DNA of 64,000 nucleotides from contig NZ_JBHTCO010000043.1 of NCBI RefSeq assembly GCF_042665295.1, positions 62,001 through 126,000 of the forward strand, in the 5' to 3' direction. A model generated the notes under the pieces. That model was not told the origin of the DNA and did not search any database. It was given only the letters and a program-made list of their open reading frames with translations. The position numbers were made by a program, and so were the translations under genes. The stretch comes from Scopulibacillus_A cellulosilyticus. GTDB lineage: Bacteria; Bacillota; Bacilli; Bacillales; Sporolactobacillaceae. Shown here piece by piece: positions 1 through 8,652 of this stretch (its first letter is position 1; each line of letters begins with the position of its first letter).

Positions 1-723
1 GACTGCTTCACGATCTAGGGGTTTAATGGTATGCATGTCTAATAATTTTACAGAAATCCCCTCTTTTTTTAATTGTTTTGCTGTTTCTAAAGCGAGATGA
101 ACGGTATCACCATTCGCAATAATAGCTATATCTTTACCTTCTTTGATTTTCTTTGCTTTCCCAATTATAAATTCTTCATTTTCATCATATAGAACTGGAA
201 CCTTATCTCTAGTAAAACGAAGGTATACCGGTCCATAAATTTTTGCTGCTTGTTCTACTAATTTTCTGGTAGAATAATAGTCAGCGCCCATTATCACTGT
301 CATATTAGGAAAACTTCTTAAAACTCCCATATCCTCTACAGCTTGATGACTCCCACCATCATTAGCCGGGGTTAGACCTCCATGAGAACAGGCAATTTTT
401 ACATTTAGGTTTGGATAACAAATTTCTTGTCTAACTTGCTCCGCCATTCTTAAAGAACCAAATACAGCGTAAGTGCTTACAAATGGGATCTTACCAGTGG
501 TTGCAAGTCCTGCAGCTAAGCCGGCAGCATTCTGCTCAGCGATACCAACATTAATATGTTGATCAGGTAATTGTTTTATGAAATTTACTGTTTTACATGA
601 CTTTGCAATATCAACATCAATAACATAAATATTTTTATTTTTTTTACCTAATTCTACGATTTCATCACCAAAGGCTTCTCTAGTAGCTTTTTTTATTGTC
701 AGAGTTTTTTCCATCATACTCAT
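1..723 (-). CDS. Transketolase, C-terminal (pyrimidine-binding) subunit, partial
   Basis: The reading frame begins with ATG at 723 and runs off the window edge, so only about the first 240 residues are present. It matches the separate C-terminal half of split transketolases: the GIAEQNA segment carries the catalytic glutamate of the ThDP pyrimidine domain, followed by the SHGGLTPANDGGSHQ region and a C-terminal domain start. The start follows directly on the stop of the N-terminal subunit (TAA then ATG), with an AGGAGG SD inside that gene, so the two are co-translated. The pair should transfer two-carbon ketol units between sugar phosphates; the actual sugar is unknown. Split transketolases in gene clusters often serve unusual sugars such as apulose phosphate, but nothing here decides this. 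Confidence 0.9.
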   Translation of the reverse strand, partial: MSMMEKTLTIKKATREAFGDEIVELGKKNKNIYVIDVDIAKSCKTVNFIKQLPDQHINVGIAEQNAAGLAAGLATTGKIPFVSTYAVFGSLRMAEQVRQEICYPNLNVKIACSHGGLTPANDGGSHQAVEDMGVLRSFPNMTVIMGADYYSTRKLVEQAAKIYGPVYLRFTRDKVPVLYDENEEFIIGKAKKIKEGKDIAIIANGDTVHLALETAKQLKKEGISVKLLDMHTIKPLDREAV

Positions 724-1557
724 TTATTGTAAACCTCCTGTGATTTCTTCCAATGCCTTCTTGTATTCTTCATCATTAGGAGCCACCCCATGCCACTCAA
801 CAACATCTTCCATAAAAGAAACACCTTTACCTTTTACCGTTTCACATACTATACATTTTGGTTTTCCGTTTTTTGCCACTCTTATTTCATCTAATGTTTC
901 AACAATCTCTTCCATAGAATGGCCATCAATTTTTTTCGTTTCAAAACCAAAGGCATCAAATTTCTTTTCTATATCTTGTAAAGGCATAATTTCATCACAA
1001 AAACCATCAATTTGAAGTCTATTGTTATCTACAAATATAACTAAATTATCTAATTGATATTTAACTGCGGTTTGAGCAGCCTCCCAAATTTGCCCTTCTT
1101 GACACTCTCCGTCTCCTATCAATGCAAAAACTCTATAATCTTTCGAATCTCTTTTTCCTCCTATTGCCATTCCAACTCCACAAGAAAGCCCTTGTCCCAG
1201 TGACCCTGTTGAGATATCGATTCCAGGACACTTTTTCATATCTGGGTGCCCTTGAAAAGGAGAACCATACTTTCTTAAAGTGTATATCGTTTCATATGGG
1301 ACATAACCTCGTAAAGCTAAGGCAGAATATTGTATAGGACAAACATGTCCCTTTGATAGAACAAATCTGTCACGATCTTCCCAAGTTGGATTGTTCGGAT
1401 CAATGTTCATTTCTTTAAAGTATAATGCGGTCATAATATCTGCTGCAGAGAGTGAACCTCCTGGGTGACCTGACTGTGCTTCGTGAATCATTGTTAAAGC
1501 CGTCCTTCTCATTTCAATAGCTTTTTCTTTTAATTCTTCAATACTTATATTTTTCAT
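724..1557 (-). CDS. Transketolase, N-terminal (ThDP diphosphate-binding) subunit
   Basis: This is the N-terminal half of a split transketolase, about 277 residues. It shows the GHPGGSLS segment near residue 30, SKGHVCP, and the ThDP and metal motif GDGECQEGQIWE followed by NNRLQIDG. The chosen start is the ATG at 1557, preceded by GAGGTGG at good spacing; a GTG three codons upstream lies inside that SD. It forms an operon with the downstream C-terminal subunit, which leaves the window. A second split transketolase subunit lies at the other end of the window (63038-63985) and is not closely similar, so the two probably serve different sugars. Confidence 0.92.
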   Translation of the reverse strand: MKNISIEELKEKAIEMRRTALTMIHEAQSGHPGGSLSAADIMTALYFKEMNIDPNNPTWEDRDRFVLSKGHVCPIQYSALALRGYVPYETIYTLRKYGSPFQGHPDMKKCPGIDISTGSLGQGLSCGVGMAIGGKRDSKDYRVFALIGDGECQEGQIWEAAQTAVKYQLDNLVIFVDNNRLQIDGFCDEIMPLQDIEKKFDAFGFETKKIDGHSMEEIVETLDEIRVAKNGKPKCIVCETVKGKGVSFMEDVVEWHGVAPNDEEYKKALEEITGGLQ

Positions 1558-1744
1558 TTCCGCCACCTCATAAAATTATGAATCGAAATTTTCTAATATT
1601 AATTCAAAAAAAATTAAACATTTGTCATATTGTCTACTTGTCTACTAAGTTGACTTGTAATTTAAGTATATCTCTAATTTAATATTTGTCAATCTGAATT
1701 TTATATAAATTAATTGATTGTCCTAATTTAATGAAACCAGGGGT

Positions 1745-1870
1745 ATGATAGTAGAACATACGAAGGAAGGTAAAGAAATTGCTAATTAAAAATATAGCAA
1801 ACAGGATGATTCGTTTACGAATAACAGCCTTACGGATGCATTAAAATTGGCGCTCAAAGGAAAAGAATAA
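1745..1870 (+). pseudogene. Possible remnant of a small gene interrupted by TAA
   Basis: In one frame an ATG at 1745 encodes MIVEHTKEGKEIAN, then TAA (1787-1789), then continues without further stops as a lysine- and asparagine-rich tail ending LTDALKLALKGKE before TAA at 1868-1870. A strong terminator begins four bases later, which suggests the 3-prime end belonged to a real plus-strand gene. There is no convincing SD and I do not recognise a family. It could equally be chance coding potential. Confidence 0.25.
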
Positions 1871-1873
1871 TTT

Positions 1874-1916
1874 AAAGAAAACACTGCAAGCCATTTTCGC
1901 TTGCAGTGCTTTCTTT
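1874..1916. terminator. Bidirectional intrinsic terminator
   Basis: A 17-base inverted repeat with one mismatch (arms 1874-1890 and 1900-1916, centre CACTGCAAG/CTTGCAGTG) is flanked by T-rich sequence on both sides. It can end the minus-strand DUF2188 gene at 1968 and any plus-strand transcript ending at 1870. Confidence 0.8.
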
Positions 1917-1967
1917 TGTATTTTAAAAAAGGAATTTTTCTATAAGCTAGTTAAGAATGTACACGTT

Positions 1968-2420
1968 CTAGCTTTTATAAGACACACGATCTTGAATTTT
2001 TCCGTTTTTTTTATGAATAATAACTTCGGTCCCCTTATTTTTAGCAATTTCTTTTGCTCGTTTAACCGCTTCATCTTTATGATCTAGAACTTCGCTTGGT
2101 TTCTTGGCATCTTGAGATTGTACTGCCCAGCCGTTGGAATGCGGAATAACATGTTCGCCTTTGTCCATGAGTTCCGGACGGCTCTTGTATATCTGACTAT
2201 CTGACCTTTCTGTCGGATCTACATTTTCCTTCAGCTTACGAATCTCATCCTGGCTGGCATTCTTATACCATTCTTTTGCCTGATTTGTAGCTATTGGAAT
2301 CGCCCGACCTTCTTCATACCCTTCATCAATCATGGCATTGGCGATATCGATCGCTTTCTTTCGTACGGCATACTTCAAATTTTTCATGGAACTTGGGTAA
2401 TCATTCATATCCCAAGGCAT
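1968..2420 (-). CDS. YdaT-like protein with C-terminal DUF2188 domain
   Basis: A 150-residue charged, soluble protein. The N-terminal part (about residues 1-75, beginning MPWDMNDYPSSMKNL) resembles the ChaB-like N-terminus of such proteins. The C-terminal part (about 90-145) has the DUF2188 pattern: GWAVQSQDAKKPSEV, then EAVKRAKEIAKNKGTEVIIH and a DGKI-like turn. B. subtilis YdaT has this layout, and family members are often under general stress control. The start has a GGAGG SD at good spacing. Molecular function is unknown; no catalytic residues are evident. It is a single gene ending at the terminator 1874-1916. Confidence 0.75.
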   Translation of the reverse strand: MPWDMNDYPSSMKNLKYAVRKKAIDIANAMIDEGYEEGRAIPIATNQAKEWYKNASQDEIRKLKENVDPTERSDSQIYKSRPELMDKGEHVIPHSNGWAVQSQDAKKPSEVLDHKDEAVKRAKEIAKNKGTEVIIHKKNGKIQDRVSYKS

Positions 2421-2514
2421 TGATATCTACCTCCAAGAAATTTAATTGTACTTGTTATAACTATAACCGGGTTATTCATTATTGAAACATCCATGAACTT
2501 TGATCAAATCGTTT

Positions 2515-2554
2515 AATATAAAAAAGCGCGGAGAAAAACATGTTCCTCCGCGCT
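2515..2554 (-). terminator. Intrinsic terminator of the pRiA4b-like gene
   Basis: A perfect nine-base GC-rich stem (AGCGCGGAG at 2525-2533 with CTCCGCGCT at 2546-2554) is followed, on the minus strand, by a T run. It lies just past the stop of the gene ending at 2563. Confidence 0.9.
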
Positions 2555-2562
2555 CTTCCGTA

Positions 2563-4149
2563 TTAAATAAAATGAAACATTTCTTTACGAACTTGTTCGA
2601 TAATTGGAAGCTTATTAACACCTATACATTTAATTGATAATAATTTGAATATAGGTTGGAGAATCACAGCGTCCTTTTCATTATCCAACCATACTTCTCT
2701 TGGTATATGTTCAAGGTTCTCAATCATTTTTAAAAATGATGCTTGCAATTGTTGTGCATATTGATCATGGGCTATAATATCGTGAAATATAATCATTCCT
2801 TGTTTTTGTTCAGCTGCTACGACAAAACTTGGATAATATGGACGTTCACCTTTGTTTTCTTGAACAGGTTCCGGTCCATAAAAGGACGAAAATTCAATCG
2901 GAATATTTAACTTTTTATATTTATTTTTCATCTGTCTGACAGCAAACTCTGATTCAAATAGCTTTACAGTTCCAATTTCTTCATCTTCATAAAATTTTGG
3001 GGTAATTAATTCCTCTTTCCATTCAACTTTCCCGCTCTTTTGGATGGGAAGCCGCGCAAACCATTGATCAAAATGGGATTCGTTAACAAGCTTAGGATTG
3101 TTTTTAGTTCTTTGGACAACCTCAATCACTTGTCTGAGCACAATATTAATAATGTCGGCTTCTTCTCCGTCAATCAGCCACGGGTAATAACCTGGTTTAA
3201 AGCTGCGGAATAACGGCCATTGTTTTTTACCGCGAAAGCTAAGGCCTTGCCGTTTGATCAGCTTATAGTCGTCAGGTGAAAGTTCATCCCGGTCGGAGAA
3301 TGAAATCAGGATGCTTCTCTGATTCATAACGAGATCATGATAATCTTCTGCTCCCTCTAATGTTTTAAATATACTTTTTAATCCATCATTGCCTAAATAT
3401 ATGGCGAGTCCAAATTCTTCACCGGCCTCTCCAAGAACGGAACAATACGTCAGCTCACGAGAATCCGGAAGCCCCACGACAATAATTTGATCACTGGACA
3501 TCCACTCCCAAGGTTTAAGTTTCTTATATTGATCAACGTTATTAAATAGCTCTGACCAGTTGTCTCCCTCTTGTTCCGGTACACTCCAAAAGCTACTGAA
3601 ATGCTCATTAATCTCTATTGCTAATGCTTTATTGTCAGCTAAAAGTTCCCTATATTCATCATCATCTTCCAAAGACCCTCTGCTGTCTTCCTCAGGTGCA
3701 AGTCTCATTGCTTTAATACAACGCGGATAATTAACGCCTTTTTCGACTGGCAATATCTTTTCCAAAACAATTTCATGCTGCCAATCATCACCAAAGTCAT
3801 AAGTGTACAGGCATTTATCCTTTTCATCCAGTAAATAATCTTCAATTATCTCTTTCTCTTCATCAAGCGATTCCGTTCCAAGACCCAAAAAATCATTATC
3901 AACCTTTTGGGATTTAATAATGATATGTCCCGGTTGAAAAGGCCCGTCAAACATGTTATTTAATCGGGCTGATTTTAGATGACCCTCTTTTAATTCAATT
4001 CTGAAATCATGAAGATGGTAATCCTCCCAATCAAAAGCGATCTGAATTAACTGATGAAGTGTCTCAAAAGTTATTTTACTGTCCACTTGAATTCTTCGCC
4101 ATACCGGCGGTTTCATGTATTTTAAGTTGATTTTTAATTGATAGATCAT
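2563..4149 (-). CDS. Plasmid pRiA4b ORF-3-like protein, extended
   Basis: A 528-residue protein. Residues 1 to about 175 match the pRiA4b ORF-3 domain: YQLKINLKYMKPPVWRRI, then FETLHQLIQIAFDWEDYHLHDF, and YTYDFGDDWQHEIVLE. The long remaining part contains two acidic, probably alpha/beta segments of the kind seen in Bacillales homologues (DUF6930/DUF7309-like by memory, not verified). The role of the family is unknown. It has an AAGGAG SD and follows the 124-residue gene at 4167 by 17 bases, so the two form an operon. It ends at a strong terminator. Confidence 0.8.
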   Translation of the reverse strand: MIYQLKINLKYMKPPVWRRIQVDSKITFETLHQLIQIAFDWEDYHLHDFRIELKEGHLKSARLNNMFDGPFQPGHIIIKSQKVDNDFLGLGTESLDEEKEIIEDYLLDEKDKCLYTYDFGDDWQHEIVLEKILPVEKGVNYPRCIKAMRLAPEEDSRGSLEDDDEYRELLADNKALAIEINEHFSSFWSVPEQEGDNWSELFNNVDQYKKLKPWEWMSSDQIIVVGLPDSRELTYCSVLGEAGEEFGLAIYLGNDGLKSIFKTLEGAEDYHDLVMNQRSILISFSDRDELSPDDYKLIKRQGLSFRGKKQWPLFRSFKPGYYPWLIDGEEADIINIVLRQVIEVVQRTKNNPKLVNESHFDQWFARLPIQKSGKVEWKEELITPKFYEDEEIGTVKLFESEFAVRQMKNKYKKLNIPIEFSSFYGPEPVQENKGERPYYPSFVVAAEQKQGMIIFHDIIAHDQYAQQLQASFLKMIENLEHIPREVWLDNEKDAVILQPIFKLLSIKCIGVNKLPIIEQVRKEMFHFI

Positions 4150-4166
4150 ACAGTCGCTCCTTAAGT

Positions 4167-4541
4167 TTACTGCTTGTTTAAACGCTTAGCGTCAACAAAA
4201 TGAGTCGCATAAATTTTCTCAACAGAAGGGTCGCCATATTTACTAAATTGCAACTTAACCTTTGGCCCTTTTCCCCACGAATAATAATAAGTCCAAGACG
4301 GTTTTAATCCTCGGTTTTGTGCATATGACCTTAGTTCTTTCATGATGTATGAAAGTTGTTTTAAATTCCCCATAATCCCCCGTTCTAAGTAAGGAACCTG
4401 CCTTTTTCGCCATTTTTCATGGTCTTTTACAGAAAGTTTATCCATTCGGATAAATAAGTCAACTGCACTGACATAGCCTTTTTCATAAACAATAGCTTCG
4501 GCTATGTTGCGAACCCTAATAGCCATTTCTTGACGATTCAT
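4167..4541 (-). CDS. Conserved hypothetical protein, 124 residues
   Basis: A small basic protein starting MNRQEMAIRVRNIAEAI with an AAGGAG SD five bases before the ATG. I see no membrane segment, signal peptide or named domain. The second half (RGLKPSWTYYYSWGKG) is rich in aromatic residues. The first 60 residues look helical and could form a small winged-helix or adaptor fold, but this is only an impression. It is the first gene of a two-gene operon with the pRiA4b ORF-3-like gene and is divergent from the LysR gene at 4754. Confidence 0.65.
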   Translation of the reverse strand: MNRQEMAIRVRNIAEAIVYEKGYVSAVDLFIRMDKLSVKDHEKWRKRQVPYLERGIMGNLKQLSYIMKELRSYAQNRGLKPSWTYYYSWGKGPKVKLQFSKYGDPSVEKIYATHFVDAKRLNKQ

Positions 4542-4679
4542 AAAATCTCCTTCAATTTTCTTTCTATTTTCTTTAGCCTATCAAAAAGTTGGAGGTTTTA
4601 AAATAAAAAAGTAGTATAAAATTGAAAAGCATTATATTTGCCATTATTCCTCCGGCCAATTCGAAAATGCCAAATACTT

Positions 4680-4698
4680 ATATCTTATATCAAGATAT
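4680..4698 (+). promoter_or_regulatory. Candidate LysR-type operator
   Basis: A perfect seven-base inverted repeat, ATATCTT-ATATC-AAGATAT, contains the ATC-N9-GAT pattern typical of LysR-type regulator sites. It lies 55 bases before the LysR gene start in the space between two divergent genes, which suits autoregulation. Confidence 0.55.
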
Positions 4699-4753
4699 GC
4701 TTGATGGGTATTTCAAAAACGCATAAACTAAAACAATAAAGGAGGCGTGTTAT

Positions 4754-5650
4754 ATGGAATTTAGAGTTTTGCGGTATTTTCTTACTGTTGCAAGGGAAGG
4801 AAGCATTACGGGTGCCGCTGATTTTTTGCATGTTACACAGCCAACCTTGTCAAGACAATTAAAAGACCTTGAACAAGAGTTAGGAAAAAAACTATTTATC
4901 CGCAGCAGTCACAGTATCATTCTTACCGATGAAGGAATGCTCCTGCGAAAGAGAGCAGAAGAAATCGTTGCTATGGTCGATAAATTAGAGGCAGAATTTA
5001 GTTCCATGGAAGAAACAATAGGCGGTGATGTTTATATAGGCGGCGGGGAAACAGACGCCATGAGACAGATTGCACGGGTAGTGAAAAATTTACAGTTAAG
5101 TTATCCAAATATACGGTATCACCTCTACAGCGGAAACGAAGACGATGTGACAGAACGGCTTGACAAGGGATTGCTTGACTTTGGTATTTTAATTCAACCA
5201 GCTGATTTATCAAAATACAATTATATCAATATCCCAGCCAAAGATGTTTGGGGCGTTGTTATGAGGAAAGACAGTCCTCTTGCTTTTAAAAATACCATTC
5301 AAGCCGAGGATTTATTAAATGTTCCGCTAATTTGTTCACGACAGGCTATGAAACAGACTTTTTCAAAAAATGAATTTGCGGATTGGTTTGGTGAAGATTT
5401 TAATAAATTAAACGTTGTGACGACATACAATCTTGCATATAATGCTGCCCTTATGGTTGAAGAGGGTATTGGTTATGCAATAACCCTTGATAAAATAGTG
5501 GATACGTCCAGTGATAGTAACCTTTGTTTTAGACCGCTGGAGCCAAGACTTGAATCCGGCTTAAATATTGTTTGGAAAAAGCATCAAGTTTTTTCCGCTG
5601 CTGCCGATATGTTTTTAAAAGAAATTCAGCGGAAGTTTTCAAATTCTTAA
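4754..5650 (+). CDS. LysR-family transcriptional regulator
   Basis: 298 residues. An N-terminal winged helix-turn-helix occupies residues 3-60 (MEFRVLRYFLTVAREGSIT, then AADFLHVTQPTLSRQLKDLE, then ELGKKLFIR). A type 2 periplasmic-binding-like effector domain begins near residue 90 (GGDVYIGGGETDAMRQ). The length is standard. The start has an AAAGGAGG SD. The gene stands alone between a divergent gene pair and a convergent gene, with a terminator after it. Its targets are not evident; the cyclotransferase-like gene and the carrier at 7183 are the nearest candidates. Confidence 0.92.
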   Translation: MEFRVLRYFLTVAREGSITGAADFLHVTQPTLSRQLKDLEQELGKKLFIRSSHSIILTDEGMLLRKRAEEIVAMVDKLEAEFSSMEETIGGDVYIGGGETDAMRQIARVVKNLQLSYPNIRYHLYSGNEDDVTERLDKGLLDFGILIQPADLSKYNYINIPAKDVWGVVMRKDSPLAFKNTIQAEDLLNVPLICSRQAMKQTFSKNEFADWFGEDFNKLNVVTTYNLAYNAALMVEEGIGYAITLDKIVDTSSDSNLCFRPLEPRLESGLNIVWKKHQVFSAAADMFLKEIQRKFSNS

Positions 5651-5730
5651 TCAGCTGTATAGGCTTAAGTGTAACCTTGATGGGCACTGGGCAGTACCCT
5701 AAGCAGAGCTATCACTCAATCGAGTATTAT

Positions 5731-5772
5731 GAAAATCCCTCCTGAATCTTTTACATCTCAGGAGGGGTTTTC
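5731..5772 (+). terminator. Intrinsic terminator after the LysR gene
   Basis: Inverted repeat arms 5731-5745 and 5758-5772 (core CCCTCCTGA/TCAGGAGGG) form a 15-base stem with one G-T pair and a T run on the plus strand. Confidence 0.85.
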
Positions 5773-5883
5773 AATGGCGACCCTCATCTTGAATCGGTAT
5801 ACTGGTTCCAAACTAATTTCTTCCGGAGAAAATGTTCTTTTCATTTTTAACGTGTTTACTTCCTTTGCTCTCTTTCTTTTCAG

Positions 5884-6774
5884 TCAAAGATTAAAATCCC
5901 TTTTCATTTCCCCGATTGTCTCAAATCGGTCTGTTTCGGCTAAATCCGGATGATCAAACGACATCTCATGCGATTTTAACTTTTTATTAACCTCACGATG
6001 GAAGGAATAATCCCAGCGAAGCTTGTGAATGAAATGTTCTCTTGAACCTTCAAACCCAACAGCTTCTTTCAGCCAGTCTAGCGTGTCCGCCTCCCATGCC
6101 TCAGGAAGCGGTGAGGTTCCTTGAATGTCTTTGAATCTTAGCATATTGCCGTCGACCTTTAAGGCACGCGGGTTATAATAGCCATAAACCTTTTCAAAGC
6201 GCTCACTATTTTGAAGCACACATTTCCCGCCGCGATGTTCGCGCAGTCCATACCCGCCTTCAGTGCTGTTCATATGATCAAACTGTTCTTGATCGACAAG
6301 CGTCAGCCAAATCTCCGTTTCAGCACCGGTAACCGGGGCGATGATAGCCGGCAGCGCGCCGTATGGTGCCAAAAAAGACCCATAGACAATATCCGAATCT
6401 TTTATCGTTGCCCGGTAGCAAATCGTCAGATCGCTCATATCCGGAGTTAACCCGAATTTATAAGCTAATTGCGCAAGACAAACGTTTGACCCATAGCCAA
6501 GCAGCGGAATCCGTTCAGTAATCGGCGCAGCCTGTTCCTTTTTCAAAAATTCCTTCACCGTCATTTTTACCGTACTCGAAAAAGCAAGTGTACCGAGCAG
6601 GTCATCGCGCTGTGAAATATGAATCGTACAATCTTCAACGGCTTTTCCATGTTCTTCTTCAATTTTATGGGCTTTTCCTTTATAAAAAATAAACGATGAG
6701 ACCGGGCGCGGACCGGGGTAAATATCCGGGTGATCATAAGGACTTAAATTAAAAGGTTTCGATTCTCTATACAT
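5884..6774 (-). CDS. Gamma-glutamylcyclotransferase-like protein
   Basis: About 296 residues. The motif LLGYGSNVCLAQL near residue 93 resembles the YGSN substrate loop of the gamma-glutamylcyclotransferase fold, and STEGGYGLRE further on fits the same fold. An N-terminal extension of about 90 residues is not typical of minimal family members. The start chosen is the ATG at 6774, preceded by GGAGG with seven bases between; the longer frame upstream lacks an SD. I cannot say which glutamyl or other amide substrate is used. It stands alone and converges on the LysR gene. Confidence 0.55.
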   Translation of the reverse strand: MYRESKPFNLSPYDHPDIYPGPRPVSSFIFYKGKAHKIEEEHGKAVEDCTIHISQRDDLLGTLAFSSTVKMTVKEFLKKEQAAPITERIPLLGYGSNVCLAQLAYKFGLTPDMSDLTICYRATIKDSDIVYGSFLAPYGALPAIIAPVTGAETEIWLTLVDQEQFDHMNSTEGGYGLREHRGGKCVLQNSERFEKVYGYYNPRALKVDGNMLRFKDIQGTSPLPEAWEADTLDWLKEAVGFEGSREHFIHKLRWDYSFHREVNKKLKSHEMSFDHPDLAETDRFETIGEMKRDFNL

Positions 6775-7182
6775 TTGGGACCTCCATAAAAATTTCCATT
6801 GTTTTATCCGTTTATCATTCTTCTGAATTTTACCAAACTCAAATTGAAATTGAAAAATTAAGAGGAGCACTTTTTATTTCATAAAAAAATTATCTGTTTT
6901 TGTCGACTTTTAAATTTACAATGTTTCCAGCAGGGGCGATAATGGTTGCGCTTACTAAAAAATTTAGTATTAATTGCCTTGAGTGAAATTTCAAAAAATG
7001 ACTATTCAAGGCCTTTATCTTATGATAAAATCCTTAAAACATAAAGAATAATTTAAACATTGGTATAAGAAAGCAGTCATACAGTTAAGGACCTGTCCGA
7101 AAACCAAAAAGACTATTTTCATAACTTGCCGCTTTATTATTCTAAAAATTCATTAAACTATTTCATAAAAGGGGTCTTTATA
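6775..7182. other. Intergenic region with a hairpin
   Basis: This AT-rich space separates the minus-strand cyclotransferase-like gene from the plus-strand carrier, so it should hold both promoters. A seven-base inverted repeat GCCTTGA/TCAAGGC (6976-6982 and 7006-7012) encloses an AT-rich loop. No riboswitch was recognised. Confidence 0.4.
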
Positions 7183-8358
7183 ATGAATGAACCAATTTTT
7201 GCAGCCATGCTTATTTTATTTTTATTGGCTGTTGGCGAACTTATTTCTATTATGACAAGAGCGAGAATTCCTATGTTACTTGTCGTTCTTATAGGATACT
7301 TGATCACGCTTTGGACAGGCATCTTCCCAAAAAAGATTATTGATTCATCAACTATAGGCACATTTGGAACGTTAATGATTGCACCGCTGATCGTTCATAT
7401 GGGAACACTCGTCCCGTTTAAAATTATAAAATCACAAATTAGAGCGGTCATTATCGCTTTATGCGGGGTCGCGGTTGCTGCTGTACTTATTCTTGCCATT
7501 ATTACGCCTATGTTTGGTTATTCGTCAGCAGTAGCCGGGACAGGACCTTTAACCGGCGGCACCATTGCATTTATATTAACCGCCCAAAAACTGAAGGCTA
7601 TCGGCCAGACTGGCTTAGTTACCATTCCAGCTCTTATTCTTGCAATACAAAGTTTAATCGGTATGCCGCTTGCCTCATTCTTTCTGCGCCGTCATGCTAA
7701 GCATGTCAAGAAAACACTTAATCAGGCAGCTTACACAGAGGTTGCTGCTGCTGCAGACCCTGAAAGCATACTCACTGATTCAAAAAGAAAGACTTGGATT
7801 CCGAAAAAATATCAAACGCATGTCATCCTTTTATTGCAGCTATTTATTGGCGGAGCATTAGCTATTTTCTTAGGCAATTTAACCGGCATTAATTATAGCT
7901 TATGGGCATTAGTCATTGGTCTAATCGGTGCATATATCGGCTTTTATAATGATAAGATGCTGGAACGTGCGAACTCATTCGGCATCGCTATGGTCGGGAT
8001 TATCGTGATTACGATGAGCTCTATGAATGATGTAACGATCCATATGTTTGTTGGCTATTTACCGGTCGTTCTCGCCATTATGGCAATAGGTATTGTCGGG
8101 ATTATCGCAGGCGGCTTTGTTGGGGCAAAATTAATGAAGTGGAACATGAATAAAGGGATTGCAGTAGCCTTAACAGCTTTATTCGGATTCCCCGGTGACT
8201 ATCTGCTCTGTGAGGAAATCAGCCGCAGTGTCGCTGATAACGAAGCAGAACAGAAAACCATTTTTAATGAAATCCTTACACCAATGCTTGTCGGCGGCTT
8301 CACAACCGTCACCACCGCATCAGTTATCATTGCAAGCATCTTAGTTCAGACTATTTAA
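7183..8358 (+). CDS. Polytopic membrane carrier, family uncertain
   Basis: About 391 residues with 10 to 12 hydrophobic segments. It contains two glycine-rich stretches that may be re-entrant loops: GTGPLTGGTIAF near residue 120 and FGFPGDYLLCEE near residue 335, placed roughly symmetrically. A two-half secondary carrier of the GltS or sodium:carboxylate kind is the best guess, but I do not recognise a named family. The start chosen is the ATG at 7183, after AAAGGGG. An upstream in-frame ATG at 7126 would add 19 polar residues and has no SD. The gene is monocistronic with a downstream terminator. Confidence 0.6.
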   Translation: MNEPIFAAMLILFLLAVGELISIMTRARIPMLLVVLIGYLITLWTGIFPKKIIDSSTIGTFGTLMIAPLIVHMGTLVPFKIIKSQIRAVIIALCGVAVAAVLILAIITPMFGYSSAVAGTGPLTGGTIAFILTAQKLKAIGQTGLVTIPALILAIQSLIGMPLASFFLRRHAKHVKKTLNQAAYTEVAAAADPESILTDSKRKTWIPKKYQTHVILLLQLFIGGALAIFLGNLTGINYSLWALVIGLIGAYIGFYNDKMLERANSFGIAMVGIIVITMSSMNDVTIHMFVGYLPVVLAIMAIGIVGIIAGGFVGAKLMKWNMNKGIAVALTALFGFPGDYLLCEEISRSVADNEAEQKTIFNEILTPMLVGGFTTVTTASVIIASILVQTI

Positions 8359-8652
8359 TTGAATATAATTAATCAAAAAAACTATGTCTATAAATGGGAT
8401 AAGAGAATTGACATGTATATATAATCGCTTAGCTAAAAATTTACAATTTTACTCTGGACTAAAAACAAACACAAATAAAACATGTAAATTAGAAAGAAAT
8501 CATTTATGAAAAAGAATATCAATCATACTTAAAACCGATTCCCTTATTTTAGGAAATCGGTTTTGTTGCTCTATCTAAGCCGACAAAATATTTTCCACCT
8601 ACTTATTAATAGACTTTTGTATGGACTTGGATATTACTATATACTCTAGAGG
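8359..8652. other. Intergenic region between convergent genes
   Basis: AT-rich sequence with one terminator hairpin (8531-8564). Nothing else is recognisable up to the ancestral 3-prime end of mmuM at 8653. Confidence 0.5.
8531..8564 (+). terminator. Intrinsic terminator after the carrier gene
   Basis: The arms AAAACCGATTCC and GGAAATCGGTTTT pair with one bulge and run into T residues on the plus strand. It lies about 170 bases past the stop at 8358, so an unusually long 3-prime tail is implied. Confidence 0.7.

Larger units (their letters stand above)
1558..1967. other. Intergenic region upstream of the transketolase operon
   Basis: The first 180 bases are very AT-rich and should hold the promoter of the minus-strand transketolase operon, but no clear sigma-A hexamer pair stands out. 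The remainder holds a decayed small reading frame (1745-1870) and a hairpin terminator (1874-1916), listed separately. Confidence 0.5.

Noticed and set aside
1122..1337. Plus-strand frame within the transketolase N-subunit gene
   Set aside because: Shadow of a well-supported gene in the opposite strand.
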